This document shows, piece by piece, positions 46,455 through 54,645 of a stretch of 64,000 nt of DNA. The notes under the pieces were generated by a model that had not been told where the DNA came from, ran no database searches, and saw only the letters and a program-made list of their open reading frames with translations. The DNA is from Anaerohalosphaeraceae bacterium (GTDB lineage: Bacteria > Planctomycetota > Phycisphaerae > Sedimentisphaerales > Anaerohalosphaeraceae): contig DAOSUR010000008.1 of the NCBI GenBank assembly GCA_035378985.1, positions 1-64,000 on the forward strand, in the 5' to 3' direction. The translations under genes were made by a program, and so were the position numbers. Position 1 is the stretch's first letter; each line of letters starts with the position of its first letter.

Positions 46455-47960
46455 TTACCGCTTTTCAATTAATTTCTGAAATTTAACAATGCTCAGGAGT
46501 GCCTTCTTGGGATTCAGATGTTCATCCAAAAGTCCCTGTCCAGCCAGCGCATTGTGATTTCCGTCGGCCAAAGCCCCGTATGTAACCGTATTGATAAACG
46601 AGCGGCTCAGCGCGGCTTTGTAGAAACTTTCAATCCACTGGGCCTGAATCTCCTCCGTCCACGGTTTGTGCCAATAGCCGCACAGCTGCGGGTCTCCCTG
46701 GGGCATCGAAATCCGATCCGGAACAGCCACACTTGTAATATGCACCGGCTTGGCCACCTGGGCAAAGAAATCCAGACGCGAGGAAATCTGCATCATATCC
46801 CGGACATGCATCCCCGGCAGATTAGCCCCGAACTGCAGCTGCAGGCCGACGGCGTCAAAGTTAATTCCGCTCTGGATAATCATATCCGTATAAACAAGAG
46901 GCGGAATGGTTGTGCGGTCGGTGGCGTAATATTCTCCCCACGGAAAAACGATTTCGATGATTTTCCGCGACTTGGTATCCGCCGTCTTGGCCGCCAGGCA
47001 GGCCGTCCGCGTCATTTCGATCACCTGCTCAAAGGTAAAGCCGAAACAATTCCACGCGTGCATTCCGGAAATCACCCGCCAGGCATGAACGTATTTGGCA
47101 TAACGCGATACCGTTCGGGCCACAAACTCATACGCCGCCTCCCGGATTTTTTCAAACTCTCTGCCCTCCGCAGACAGCCACGCAGGCACACTGCCGGGAT
47201 GAAAACGAAGCAAGGGACCTGCACAGAGGGCCAGGCGGCGGCCCGCCAGCAATTCCATACAGCGGTCTATCGCCTCAAAATCATAGTGTCCGGGTTCCGT
47301 CTCAATTTGCCCCCATTCCATCGGAATCGTCACAAACCCGAAAATCTCCAGCAGCCATTTCCGATAAGTCGCATCCTCTATTCGGTTCAAATCAATCCCC
47401 ACTCCGAGAGAATGACGTCCGAGCCCCCGATGCCGGCAGCGCAATGCCAAAAGCTGGTCGGCATGACGGGCCGCAAGCTGCTCGGAAAACTGAAGCCCCT
47501 TTTCCAGGGATTGGTCTGCCAGGACAGAGGCCTTCGCGGGATCCGCAATATGAAGGAGAGACTGGATAAACAAATCCTGCGCTTCATGGGCCAAATCGGC
47601 AAAGCGGGTATCCTCCTCAAACAAAGCCCAATCCTCGCGCTTCAGCGTAATCTGCATCAGGCGGGCCCGCGCCAGCTCTATATTCAAATTGTAGGGCTCC
47701 TGCCGGTCCGGAAGTCGAGTGGTCGACAAAAGCAGTCGCCCTGCCCCTTTGACAGGCCAAAGCAGCGCCACCCCGGCCGAATCCGGACTCCTCTTGGTAC
47801 ATTCCAGCAGACCGTCCTTGTAGTCCATCTGAACCTGATAAAGCGGAATCTGGTCCGCTCCAAACATATAAGCAGCCGCCAGAGAAAAATCCTCCGCCGG
47901 CTTACCGTCCTGAAACACCTGAAACTTCAAATATCCGCTCCCAATTGGAAAAACATTCAT
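46455..47960 (-). CDS. GH10-like protein lacking both catalytic glutamates
   Basis: 501 residues. Residues 1-190 are a beta-rich region without recognisable family. Residues 195-495 follow the GH10 xylanase barrel: VTIPMEWGQIETEPGHYDFEAIDR (210-232), YAKYVHAWRVISGMHAWN (287-303), FDAVGLQLQFG (368-378) and KPVHITSVAVPD (404-415). In active GH10 enzymes the acid/base is in 'VNE' and the nucleophile in 'ITE'; here these read ISG (297-299) and ITS (408-410). No signal peptide is seen. It may bind carbohydrate or have a new chemistry (inference). It begins a four-gene cluster. Confidence 0.82.
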   Translation of the reverse strand: MNVFPIGSGYLKFQVFQDGKPAEDFSLAAAYMFGADQIPLYQVQMDYKDGLLECTKRSPDSAGVALLWPVKGAGRLLLSTTRLPDRQEPYNLNIELARARLMQITLKREDWALFEEDTRFADLAHEAQDLFIQSLLHIADPAKASVLADQSLEKGLQFSEQLAARHADQLLALRCRHRGLGRHSLGVGIDLNRIEDATYRKWLLEIFGFVTIPMEWGQIETEPGHYDFEAIDRCMELLAGRRLALCAGPLLRFHPGSVPAWLSAEGREFEKIREAAYEFVARTVSRYAKYVHAWRVISGMHAWNCFGFTFEQVIEMTRTACLAAKTADTKSRKIIEIVFPWGEYYATDRTTIPPLVYTDMIIQSGINFDAVGLQLQFGANLPGMHVRDMMQISSRLDFFAQVAKPVHITSVAVPDRISMPQGDPQLCGYWHKPWTEEIQAQWIESFYKAALSRSFINTVTYGALADGNHNALAGQGLLDEHLNPKKALLSIVKFQKLIEKR

Positions 47961-48050
47961 TAAACTTTTAAATCCAGCGCTTTGGGGATTATAGCAAAAC
48001 CCCGTTGGGATGCAATTGATTCCTTCTCGAGAGGTCTATCTAGATAAAAC

Positions 48051-48080
48051 AAAAAAACCGCGGTCGAAATCCCGCGGTTT
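48051..48080 (-). terminator. rho-independent terminator
   Basis: Stem AAACCGCGG/CCGCGGTTT with an eight-base loop, followed on the minus strand by a T-run. It lies 25 bases after the stop of the amidase-like gene at 48105. Confidence 0.88.
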
Positions 48081-48104
48081 GGAAACGTCAAAAAAAACAT
48101 CCGC

Positions 48105-48668
48105 TTAAAACTGCCAGTTTGCAGGGTAGTGGATATATTGCGTCTTGATATTGAATCGACGGCTCAGCGCCTCCACCAGTGCCGCCGTTCGACGCAGCTG
48201 ATAAGCCGTCACAGGGCTGTCATACAAATCCGCCACCACACAGATTCGAATGATTCCATTGGTGGTCTTCTGCTGAACCCAGCTGTCTGTACACTGAATC
48301 TGCCCGTCTCCGGCCCCCTTGCCGTTGCCGACAAGAAAATGAAAATCGGCCCGTGCGGTCCCGCGAAGGGAGGAAATCATCGCCACATCGCCCGCATTTC
48401 CGGAATTCGTCCGGCTGTAATAGACCTCGATTCGATTCCACTCAGCAGGCCGTGCTGTTATCGGACGAAATGCCGCCTTCTCAATGGGATCCAATCGTAA
48501 ATAACTGGCCAGACTGTAGGCCCCGGTCATAGGCGTCTTCTGGTCGAGGGCCATCAGAAGCAAACCGGCAATAGTCATTGAAGCAACCAGTGAGACCCAT
48601 ACGAAGAACGTGCGATTCCGACGATTCATGCCCATCCCTGTGCGCTCATTCCAAGATTTCCATCTCAT
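48105..48668 (-). CDS. membrane-anchored amidase/PGRP-like protein, degenerate
   Basis: 187 residues if started at 48668 (AGGA upstream); 48635 and 48629 are also possible, while a start at 48731 would lie upstream of a likely -10 box (TACAAT, 48686-48681). One membrane anchor (TFFVWVSLVASMTIAGLLLMAL) is followed by a domain with the order of a peptidoglycan amidase: RIEVYYSRT, ADFHFLVGNGKGAGDGQI, IRICVVADLYDSPVTAYQLRRTAALVEALSRRFNI. The first zinc histidine position is Tyr and the C-terminal ligand is not evident, so it is probably not an active amidase. The likeness is by pattern only. Confidence 0.65.
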   Translation of the reverse strand: MRWKSWNERTGMGMNRRNRTFFVWVSLVASMTIAGLLLMALDQKTPMTGAYSLASYLRLDPIEKAAFRPITARPAEWNRIEVYYSRTNSGNAGDVAMISSLRGTARADFHFLVGNGKGAGDGQIQCTDSWVQQKTTNGIIRICVVADLYDSPVTAYQLRRTAALVEALSRRFNIKTQYIHYPANWQF

Positions 48669-48885
48669 AACATCCTGCCTATTGTACCAGTTATTTCGGC
48701 GCTTCAAACAAAAATCCTGAAACTTTTTCACCTCATCTCACAAAATATAAAAAATAAAATGTGTGCAAGATTCATAAAATACCATTCAAATCATCCGTAC
48801 GCTCTGTAGCGAATCCGCCGAGGAAAGGTTGTAGGGTTTGTAGGGGATAAATCAAGAAAAAAACGGCAGCAGGTTTGGAAATTGC

Positions 48886-48915
48886 TTGACGCATCCTTCT
48901 CTATTTTCATAGTAT
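48886..48915 (+). promoter_or_regulatory. candidate promoter of the HD-like gene
   Basis: TTGACG (48886-48891), 18-base spacer, TAGTAT (48910-48915), 30 bases before the ATG at 48945. Confidence 0.5.
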
Positions 48916-48944
48916 AGGACTTGCGCAAACAGGAGGATGGATGC

Positions 48945-49649
48945 ATGGAAGAGATAGAAAGGATTCGCCGACTCGCAGAGGAGGTGTTAACCTTTCAGGG
49001 GCCCTCGGGACAATCGGAGCGTTGGCTTTGGGAGAAAGCCGCACGGATCGCACGGAATGCGGAACTGATCACCAAATTACCCGAATTAACAAAAAAGGGC
49101 GAATCCTTCGACATCTTCTCCCTCTTGGCCGCTGCATATCTATGTGATGCAGGATACAGACTTTACAGTCAGGTCAAAGGCCAAACCTTGACAGAGGCGG
49201 TGGTAGAACTCCGAGGGAGGCAATTACGAGAATACTCCATTCAACTGGTCAAAGAGAAAGAAACGGCCTCCCTGTTTAAGGGCAAAACAGACCATATATG
49301 TCGCATAATAGACGAGGTCGAAAACCGTTCTACCCAGCTGACTGAAGCCAAAATTCTTTCCGATGCCCGTTTGCTCGATGAGATTGGAGCCATCGGACTT
49401 TTTCAGGAAATCCGCCGATATTTTCTTCAGGGCAAAGGAGCCGGGGCCCTGCTGGATGGATGGGACCGCAGGGTGGAATACCGCTACTGGGAAGCACGTC
49501 TTAAAGACGGTTTTCACTACCAAACCGTCCGTCAAATCGCTCAAAGCCGATTTGCGGCGATGGAACAATACATCCGTCAGCTCCGCAAAGAATACCTCGG
49601 CCAGGACTTTCAAAACATAGAACTTGAATCCTTCAATACAATCTCCTAA
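48945..49649 (+). CDS. HD-domain-like protein (divergent)
   Basis: 234 residues from the ATG at 48945, which has AGGAGG eight bases upstream; two ATGs at 48937 and 48941 are out of frame. The layout of a YedJ-type HD phosphohydrolase is visible: LWEKAARIARNAELI, then LLAAAYLCDAGY where HD proteins have 'HD', then DHICRIIDEVENRSTQ and ILSDARLLDEIGAIGLFQEIR. The key histidine of the HD pair is Cys here. It may be a pseudoenzyme or bind a different metal (inference). coaD follows 48 bases downstream. Confidence 0.7.
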   Translation: MEEIERIRRLAEEVLTFQGPSGQSERWLWEKAARIARNAELITKLPELTKKGESFDIFSLLAAAYLCDAGYRLYSQVKGQTLTEAVVELRGRQLREYSIQLVKEKETASLFKGKTDHICRIIDEVENRSTQLTEAKILSDARLLDEIGAIGLFQEIRRYFLQGKGAGALLDGWDRRVEYRYWEARLKDGFHYQTVRQIAQSRFAAMEQYIRQLRKEYLGQDFQNIELESFNTIS

Positions 49650-49697
49650 TATTCTCAAAAACAGCAAAAAACTTCCGAACAGAAAAGGAAATTTCCG

Positions 49698-50219
49698 ATG
49701 AAAGAGCGGTCGATTACCGCGATTTTCCCGGGTTCTTTTGACCCTATCACCAACGGCCATCTGGATGTGATTCGCCGGGGATACAAACTGTTTGACCGAC
49801 TGATTGTGGCAGTCGGACAAAACCCCGGAAAAGAGGAATTGTTCACCAAAGCCGAACGCGTGGAAATGATACGCGCTCTTGTAGGGGATTTGCCCGGCGT
49901 AACCGTGGAAAGTTATGATACCCTCACCGTGGAATTTGCCGCCCACAGGGGAGCCCAGGTTATGCTGCGGGGGCTGCGAAACCTCACGGATGTCGAATAT
50001 GAATTCCAACTGGCCATGACCAACCGAAAAATCGCCGGCATCGAAACCGTCTTTATCATGACCAGTGAAGAATACGGCTATGTCAATTCCACGATGGTGC
50101 GCCAGCTGGCCCTGCTGGGCGGGGATGTTTCCGGGCTGATTCCCCCCTCCGTCTATCAGCGGCTCCGGCAGAAATTAGCCGTTCGAAAACCCGCCAAACA
50201 AAATGACGTGCCGGAATAG
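49698..50219 (+). CDS. coaD: pantetheine-phosphate adenylyltransferase
   Basis: Penultimate step of coenzyme A synthesis. 173 residues. The nucleotidyltransferase motif GSFDPITNGHLDVIRRG (residues 12-28) holds the TxGH signature; RGLRNLTDVEYEFQ and EYGYVNSTMVRQLALLGGDVSGLIP are family blocks. The C-terminal ten residues are a charged tail. It follows the HD-like gene and converges on the ferritin-like gene. Confidence 0.97.
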   Translation: MKERSITAIFPGSFDPITNGHLDVIRRGYKLFDRLIVAVGQNPGKEELFTKAERVEMIRALVGDLPGVTVESYDTLTVEFAAHRGAQVMLRGLRNLTDVEYEFQLAMTNRKIAGIETVFIMTSEEYGYVNSTMVRQLALLGGDVSGLIPPSVYQRLRQKLAVRKPAKQNDVPE

Positions 50220-50244
50220 GGCATCCTCCCTGTAAAGTGAAAAA

Positions 50245-50703
50245 TTACACGGCCCGTTCCGGAAAAATGGACTTGTATTCTTTTTCCAACTGCAGCAGAT
50301 GCCGCATTTCCTCCTGACTTAATTGAAAGAAAATATCTGCGATTTCCGGTTTGTCGGCTTTCCCCATCCATTCCGCAAACAGATGAAACGATTCTCGCTG
50401 TCGTTGAATCGCCAGCTCAAACGCATCCTGAATAAGCATCCGTTTGGCCAGAAACTTCCACTCCGGCCATTCTTCTTTTTCCAGTTGTGAAACGTCCGGC
50501 TCCGAAACCGTCAAACCGATTTTGTACAGCTCCATTTCAATTTTTCTTCGCTGCCGTTCTTCGGCCTGTGCCAGTGCCAGGAAAATGGCCTGAGCAGCGG
50601 TATTTTCCACACTATCCGCCAAACGCCGGTAGATTTTCTCTGAAAAAATCACGCGAGCCAGAGCAAATTTCAGGATATCTTCAATGGTATGAAACTCAAT
50701 CAT
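50245..50703 (-). CDS. ferritin-like (rubrerythrin-family) di-iron protein
   Basis: 152 residues from the ATG at 50703 (MIEFHTIEDIL). The four-helix pattern of rubrerythrin erythrin domains is clear: ALARVIFSEKIYRRLAD, FLALAQAEERQRRKIEMEL, AIQRQRESFHLF and LSQEEMRHLLQLEKEY. Metal ligands would be one Glu in helices 1 and 3, and E-E-x-x-H in helices 2 and 4; helix 2 has EERQR, with Arg where His is usual, while helix 4 keeps EEMRH. No rubredoxin domain follows. Possible roles are peroxide reduction or iron handling (inference). Confidence 0.78.
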   Translation of the reverse strand: MIEFHTIEDILKFALARVIFSEKIYRRLADSVENTAAQAIFLALAQAEERQRRKIEMELYKIGLTVSEPDVSQLEKEEWPEWKFLAKRMLIQDAFELAIQRQRESFHLFAEWMGKADKPEIADIFFQLSQEEMRHLLQLEKEYKSIFPERAV

Positions 50704-50875
50704 GACATTTCTCACCAAAAACGAGTGAGAATACAAGCCAAAATACTTTCCTTCCTAACTACTCTCCCGCTGCACACAAAGTTCTTTCTTTCACTATATC
50801 TGAAAATTTTGGTTTGAAAAGCAGGATTTTCCCTGAAAATACATCCAGAAAAAAAAGGAATCCGAGACAGGAAAA

Positions 50876-51304
50876 TTACGCAAACCACAGGTCTGGCCGA
50901 CTGAGGGCATATTTCAAATCGATGTATCGATAGGGCAAATCATACTGAACGCAGATTTCTTTAAACCGCCGGATGGCTTCTTCGCTGAGCTGATGCTGCC
51001 GCCGCGGGTCCGATGTGCACGTAAAAATCCGGCAGGCGGCAAACCGGTACGGATAAACACCGCACCGCCCGTTTTCCCGATACGGACAAACCCCATCCGT
51101 CATCACCCGAAAATCCAGGGGCAGATGATGAAGAAAATAGAGCATCTCCGGCGTCGTGATGTACAAACGATGCCCGTAGCTTTCAAAATCACAGCAGGTC
51201 CCGCAGACCCGACACACAGGATTCAGGGCCCCAATCGCCCCCGCCAGCCAATCATAGACCTGCTGAACACGGGCAAGAATCTCATTCAGGACATCCGTCG
51301 GCAT
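50876..51304 (-). CDS. YkgJ-type cysteine-cluster protein (second of pair)
   Basis: 142 residues from the ATG at 51304. Cysteine cluster CRVCGTCCDFESYGHRLYIT near residue 30 and CPYRENGRCGVYPYRFAACRIFTC further on match the CxxCxxCC ... C-x-x-Y-P-x-R-x-x-x-C layout of YkgJ-like proteins, thought to hold a metal or Fe-S site. The start lies inside the end of the preceding gene (23-base overlap), so the two are translated together. Function unknown. Confidence 0.82.
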   Translation of the reverse strand: MPTDVLNEILARVQQVYDWLAGAIGALNPVCRVCGTCCDFESYGHRLYITTPEMLYFLHHLPLDFRVMTDGVCPYRENGRCGVYPYRFAACRIFTCTSDPRRQHQLSEEAIRRFKEICVQYDLPYRYIDLKYALSRPDLWFA

Positions 51305-51746
51305 CCGGTTTTGCGGTTCGCTGGGATTCAATCTGCTCCAAACTCCAAAAAGTACCCTGATTGATTCCGGGGCATTTCTGACCCGTCGCTTCCCACGCCT
51401 GGGGCGTGCGAAGGTTTTCATTCCAGAACGGCCAGGTTCGACACTGAAGCGGCCGCACCGGATAAATTGCACAGCCGCGCCGGCCGCCGCCGAAATCCGT
51501 CAGAAAAATGCAGTCTTTGGTTCGCGGATGCTCGATGAGACTGAGCCGAAAACCCACACGACGGACATATTTTTCCCGAAAGACCTCCGAAGGGATTTTC
51601 AGGTAATCCGCCGCCCGCTGAAGTTCTTTTCGGGTCAGCCAGATATATCCTTCCTGCGGCCCTGCACAGCACCATCCGCAGCCGACGCACGCAAAAAACA
51701 ACCCCTTTGCGTACCACTTGCCCGCCCGAATGTCCATCAATCCCAT
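51282..51746 (-). CDS. YkgJ-type cysteine-cluster protein (first of pair)
   Basis: 154 residues from the ATG at 51746; an alternative ATG at 51737 overlaps the ilvD stop as TGATG. CVGCGWCCAGPQEGYIWLT near residue 20 and CAIYPVRPLQCRTWPFW near 100 are the YkgJ cysteine motifs, and GQKCPGINQG follows. It starts within the last codons of ilvD and overlaps the next YkgJ gene, giving a tight three-gene unit. A role in metal or cluster handling for IlvD, an Fe-S enzyme, is conceivable but unproven. Confidence 0.83.
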   Translation of the reverse strand: MGLMDIRAGKWYAKGLFFACVGCGWCCAGPQEGYIWLTRKELQRAADYLKIPSEVFREKYVRRVGFRLSLIEHPRTKDCIFLTDFGGGRRGCAIYPVRPLQCRTWPFWNENLRTPQAWEATGQKCPGINQGTFWSLEQIESQRTAKPDADGCPE

Positions 51747-53407
51747 TTCAGAACAGCTCCGGTATCGGCGCTTGTGGCCATCGCGGCGTATTTGGCCAGA
51801 CAGCCGCTGGTAATCCGCGGCGGACGCGGCTTCCACTGCGCCTTCCGCCGATTCAGTTCATCCGCACTCAAACGAACCGCAAGGGTTCCGGCCGGAATAT
51901 CAATATCAATAATATCGCCGTTCTGAACCAGCGCAATCGGCCCGCCGACCGCTGCTTCCGGACTGATATGACCGATGCAGGCCCCGCGTGTGCCGCCGGA
52001 AAACCGCCCGTCCGTAATCAGCGCCACGGAATCCCCCAGCCCCGCCCCCATAATATAACTGGTGGGACTGAGCATTTCCTGCATCCCCGGTCCGCCCTTG
52101 GGCCCTTCGTACCGGATGACCACCACATCGCCGGGCTTGACTTTGCCGCCTAAAATGCCTTCGCAGGCCTCTTCCTGACTTTCAAAGATGACCGCCGGCC
52201 CGCTGTGGCGAAGCATCTTCTCCGACACACCCGCCGTCTTAACCACACAGCCGTTGGGGGCCAGATTCCCGCGAAGGATCGCCAGTCCCCCCGTCTTCGA
52301 GTAGGCGTTCTCGAGCGGACGGATACACTCCGGGTTCAAAATCTTGGCCTTTCGAATCCGCTCCCCAAGTGTCACCCCCGACACCGTCATACATTCCGGA
52401 TGCAGCAGCCCGTCAATCCGGCTGATTTCCTTCAGAATCGCGCTGATTCCGCCGGCCGCATCCACATCTTCCATATGCCAATGGCTGGAGGGAGAAACCT
52501 TGCAGATATTCGGACACCGTTCACTGATGCGGTTGATTCTGTCCAAATCATAAGAGATGCCCGCCTCATTGGCTATGGCCATCGTGTGCAGAACCGTATT
52601 GGTGGACCCGCCCATGGCCATATCACAAATAAAGGCATTATCGATAGACTTTTCAGTAATAATATCCCGCGGCCGCAGATTCTCCCGCACCAGTTCAACG
52701 ATTCTCTGTCCGGCCGTGCGGTAGAGCTTCTGGCGGCGCCGGTCCACCGCCGGAATCGTGCCGTTGCCCGGCAGGGCCATTCCTATCGCCTCGCAAAGGC
52801 AGTTCATACTGTTGGCCGTGAACATCCCCGAACAGCTTCCCTGAGTCGGGCAGCCCGAACATTCCAACTCATACAGCTGTTGTTCGCTGATTTTGCCGGC
52901 GTTAAACTGGGCAACCCCTTCGAAAATGCTGATTAAATCCGTCGTCTTTCCGTCCTTCGTCTTGCCGGCCAGCATCGGTCCGCCGGAGACAAACAGCGTC
53001 GGGATATTCACCCGCACAGCCGCCATCAGCATTCCCGGAATAATCTTATCGCAGTTCGGGATGCAGACCATTCCATCAAAACAATGGGCTCGAAGCATTG
53101 CCTCCACAGCATCCGCAATAATCTCTCGGGAAGCCAGGGAATACTTCATTCCCGTATGTCCCATGGCGATGCCGTCGCAGATTGCAATCGTGTTAAACTC
53201 AAACGGCACCCCGCCGGCCTGCCGAATGGCTTTCTTCACCGCTTTGGCAACCTCATGAAGATGAATATGCCCCGGCACAACATCGCAGTAGCTGTTTGCC
53301 ACCGCAATAAACGGCTTGTTGATATCTTCATCCTTCAGCCCGCAAGCCCGCAAGAGCCCCCGGTGCGGAGCCCGCTGAAATCCCTGTTTAATCTGGTCGC
53401 TGTTCAT
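51737..53407 (-). CDS. ilvD: dihydroxy-acid dehydratase
   Basis: Branched-chain amino acid synthesis: dehydrates 2,3-dihydroxy acids using an Fe-S cluster and Mg. 556 residues from the ATG at 53407, which has GGAG six bases upstream; an earlier start at 53443 lacks one. Cluster cysteines are in YCDVVPGH, PNCDKIIPGML and CSGCPTQGSCSGMFTANSMNCL. GNGTIPAV, MGGSTNTVLH and DGRFSGGTRG are IlvD signatures. Normal length. Two cysteine-cluster genes overlap its 3' end. Confidence 0.98.
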   Translation of the reverse strand: MNSDQIKQGFQRAPHRGLLRACGLKDEDINKPFIAVANSYCDVVPGHIHLHEVAKAVKKAIRQAGGVPFEFNTIAICDGIAMGHTGMKYSLASREIIADAVEAMLRAHCFDGMVCIPNCDKIIPGMLMAAVRVNIPTLFVSGGPMLAGKTKDGKTTDLISIFEGVAQFNAGKISEQQLYELECSGCPTQGSCSGMFTANSMNCLCEAIGMALPGNGTIPAVDRRRQKLYRTAGQRIVELVRENLRPRDIITEKSIDNAFICDMAMGGSTNTVLHTMAIANEAGISYDLDRINRISERCPNICKVSPSSHWHMEDVDAAGGISAILKEISRIDGLLHPECMTVSGVTLGERIRKAKILNPECIRPLENAYSKTGGLAILRGNLAPNGCVVKTAGVSEKMLRHSGPAVIFESQEEACEGILGGKVKPGDVVVIRYEGPKGGPGMQEMLSPTSYIMGAGLGDSVALITDGRFSGGTRGACIGHISPEAAVGGPIALVQNGDIIDIDIPAGTLAVRLSADELNRRKAQWKPRPPRITSGCLAKYAAMATSADTGAVLKWD

Positions 53408-53568
53408 ACGCTTCTCCAAAATAGCGGTCCGGTTTTCATTCAATAAAAAACTGCATTATAACGAAAAAAAACAGCTGACCATAATAGAAATTTTAGGAAC
53501 TCAACCACCACAAAACCAAAATGTGGATGTCAAAAACCCTGATTTTGCCGCCCTTTGAGAATTTTCAG

Positions 53569-53597
53569 TTGTCAACTGTCTTTTGAATCCCTATAAT
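53569..53597 (+). promoter_or_regulatory. strong candidate promoter of the lipoprotein pair
   Basis: TTGTCA (53569-53574), 17-base spacer, TATAAT (53592-53597). The best sigma-70-like match seen in the window; 65 bases before the ATG. Confidence 0.75.
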
Positions 53598-53661
53598 CCC
53601 TGTTCCATAGGAACAAACAAAAAAAGATAAGGATATCCATCAAATTTGAAGGGAGAGTCCC

Positions 53662-54630
53662 ATGCGTCGTTCGGTCATGATGAGTTTGACTGTGCTTGCC
53701 TTCGTCGTCTCCGCTTTCCTGATGCCCGGCTGCAAAGGCCCCTCAAAACGAATTTCCTTCCAGGCGGCCCAGCGGTTTGCACCGCAAACCACAGATACCT
53801 ACGAAGTCACAATGACCACCACCAAGGACTTCAAGTTTGAGCAGCCCGCTTTGGATAAGCTGCGTCAGGAGGAAACCACCACCTCCGTCCGAATGACGTT
53901 CGAACAGCGGATTGAGAAGGTGGACGAAACCGGCGCCGCAGAAGCTGTTATTACCATTCGGGACTTGGCCTGCCGCGTCGTGAAACAGAATGAAGTGCAG
54001 ATTAATTTCGACAGCCGACGGCAGGAAGACCAGTCCAATCCGCTGGCCAAACTGCTGGGGCAATCCTATACGGTTCGGCTGACCCCCGACGGCAAGGCCG
54101 AAGCCCTCGATGTGAGCACCGTCAAGACGGCCGACATCCCCGGGCAGGAAGGCCGTCTGGCTTCCCGGCTTTTTGCCAAAGAAGAGGTTGCCAAGCGGCA
54201 TGAAATCCTCTCGCTTCCGGATGCAGGCACCCCCGTCAAGGTCGGCACCTCCTGGGAACGCACGGTCCCATCGCCGCAGGGGCTGCTCTCCAGCAAAAAC
54301 TTCCGCAAAGTCTATACTATCAAAAATGTGGAACAGACGGACAACGGAAAGGTTGCCGCCATTGAAATGAACGCCTCCGAAAGCGCCGCCGCTCCTGATG
54401 CCGCCGGCCAGGGCAGCATGGGCATCTTCGCCAAAATGCTCGACAATGAAATTCAGTACACCGGAAAAATGACGATGAACCTGGACAGCGGAAAAGTTCT
54501 CGAATACGGCGAAACTCTGATCAGCACCTACACCGCTCAGGAAATGAATCCGAAGGCCAAGCCCGAACAGGGACCGGATACCCTGGTGATTCGCTTTATC
54601 CAGAGCATCGAACGAAAACTTATCCAGTAA
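53662..54630 (+). CDS. exported lipoprotein (first of a related pair)
   Basis: 322 residues. The signal peptide ends in the lipobox FLMPGC (Cys24). The mature part is beta-rich and built on strands such as DTYEVTMTTTKDFKFEQP, GAAEAVITIRDLACRVVKQNEVQINFDS and LGQSYTVRLTPDGKAEALDVS, then GTSWERTVPSPQG. The layout resembles DUF6263-like planctomycete lipoproteins, where the 'T-x-D-G-K' segment is typical; I hold this loosely. The protein encoded next has the same order of segments. Confidence 0.78.
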   Translation: MRRSVMMSLTVLAFVVSAFLMPGCKGPSKRISFQAAQRFAPQTTDTYEVTMTTTKDFKFEQPALDKLRQEETTTSVRMTFEQRIEKVDETGAAEAVITIRDLACRVVKQNEVQINFDSRRQEDQSNPLAKLLGQSYTVRLTPDGKAEALDVSTVKTADIPGQEGRLASRLFAKEEVAKRHEILSLPDAGTPVKVGTSWERTVPSPQGLLSSKNFRKVYTIKNVEQTDNGKVAAIEMNASESAAAPDAAGQGSMGIFAKMLDNEIQYTGKMTMNLDSGKVLEYGETLISTYTAQEMNPKAKPEQGPDTLVIRFIQSIERKLIQ

Positions 54631-54645
54631 TCTTTGGCCGCCGAA

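Noticed and set aside
46518..47963. 481-codon open frame antisense to the GH10-like gene
   Set aside because: Basic, motif-free translation; the minus strand follows the GH10 fold throughout.
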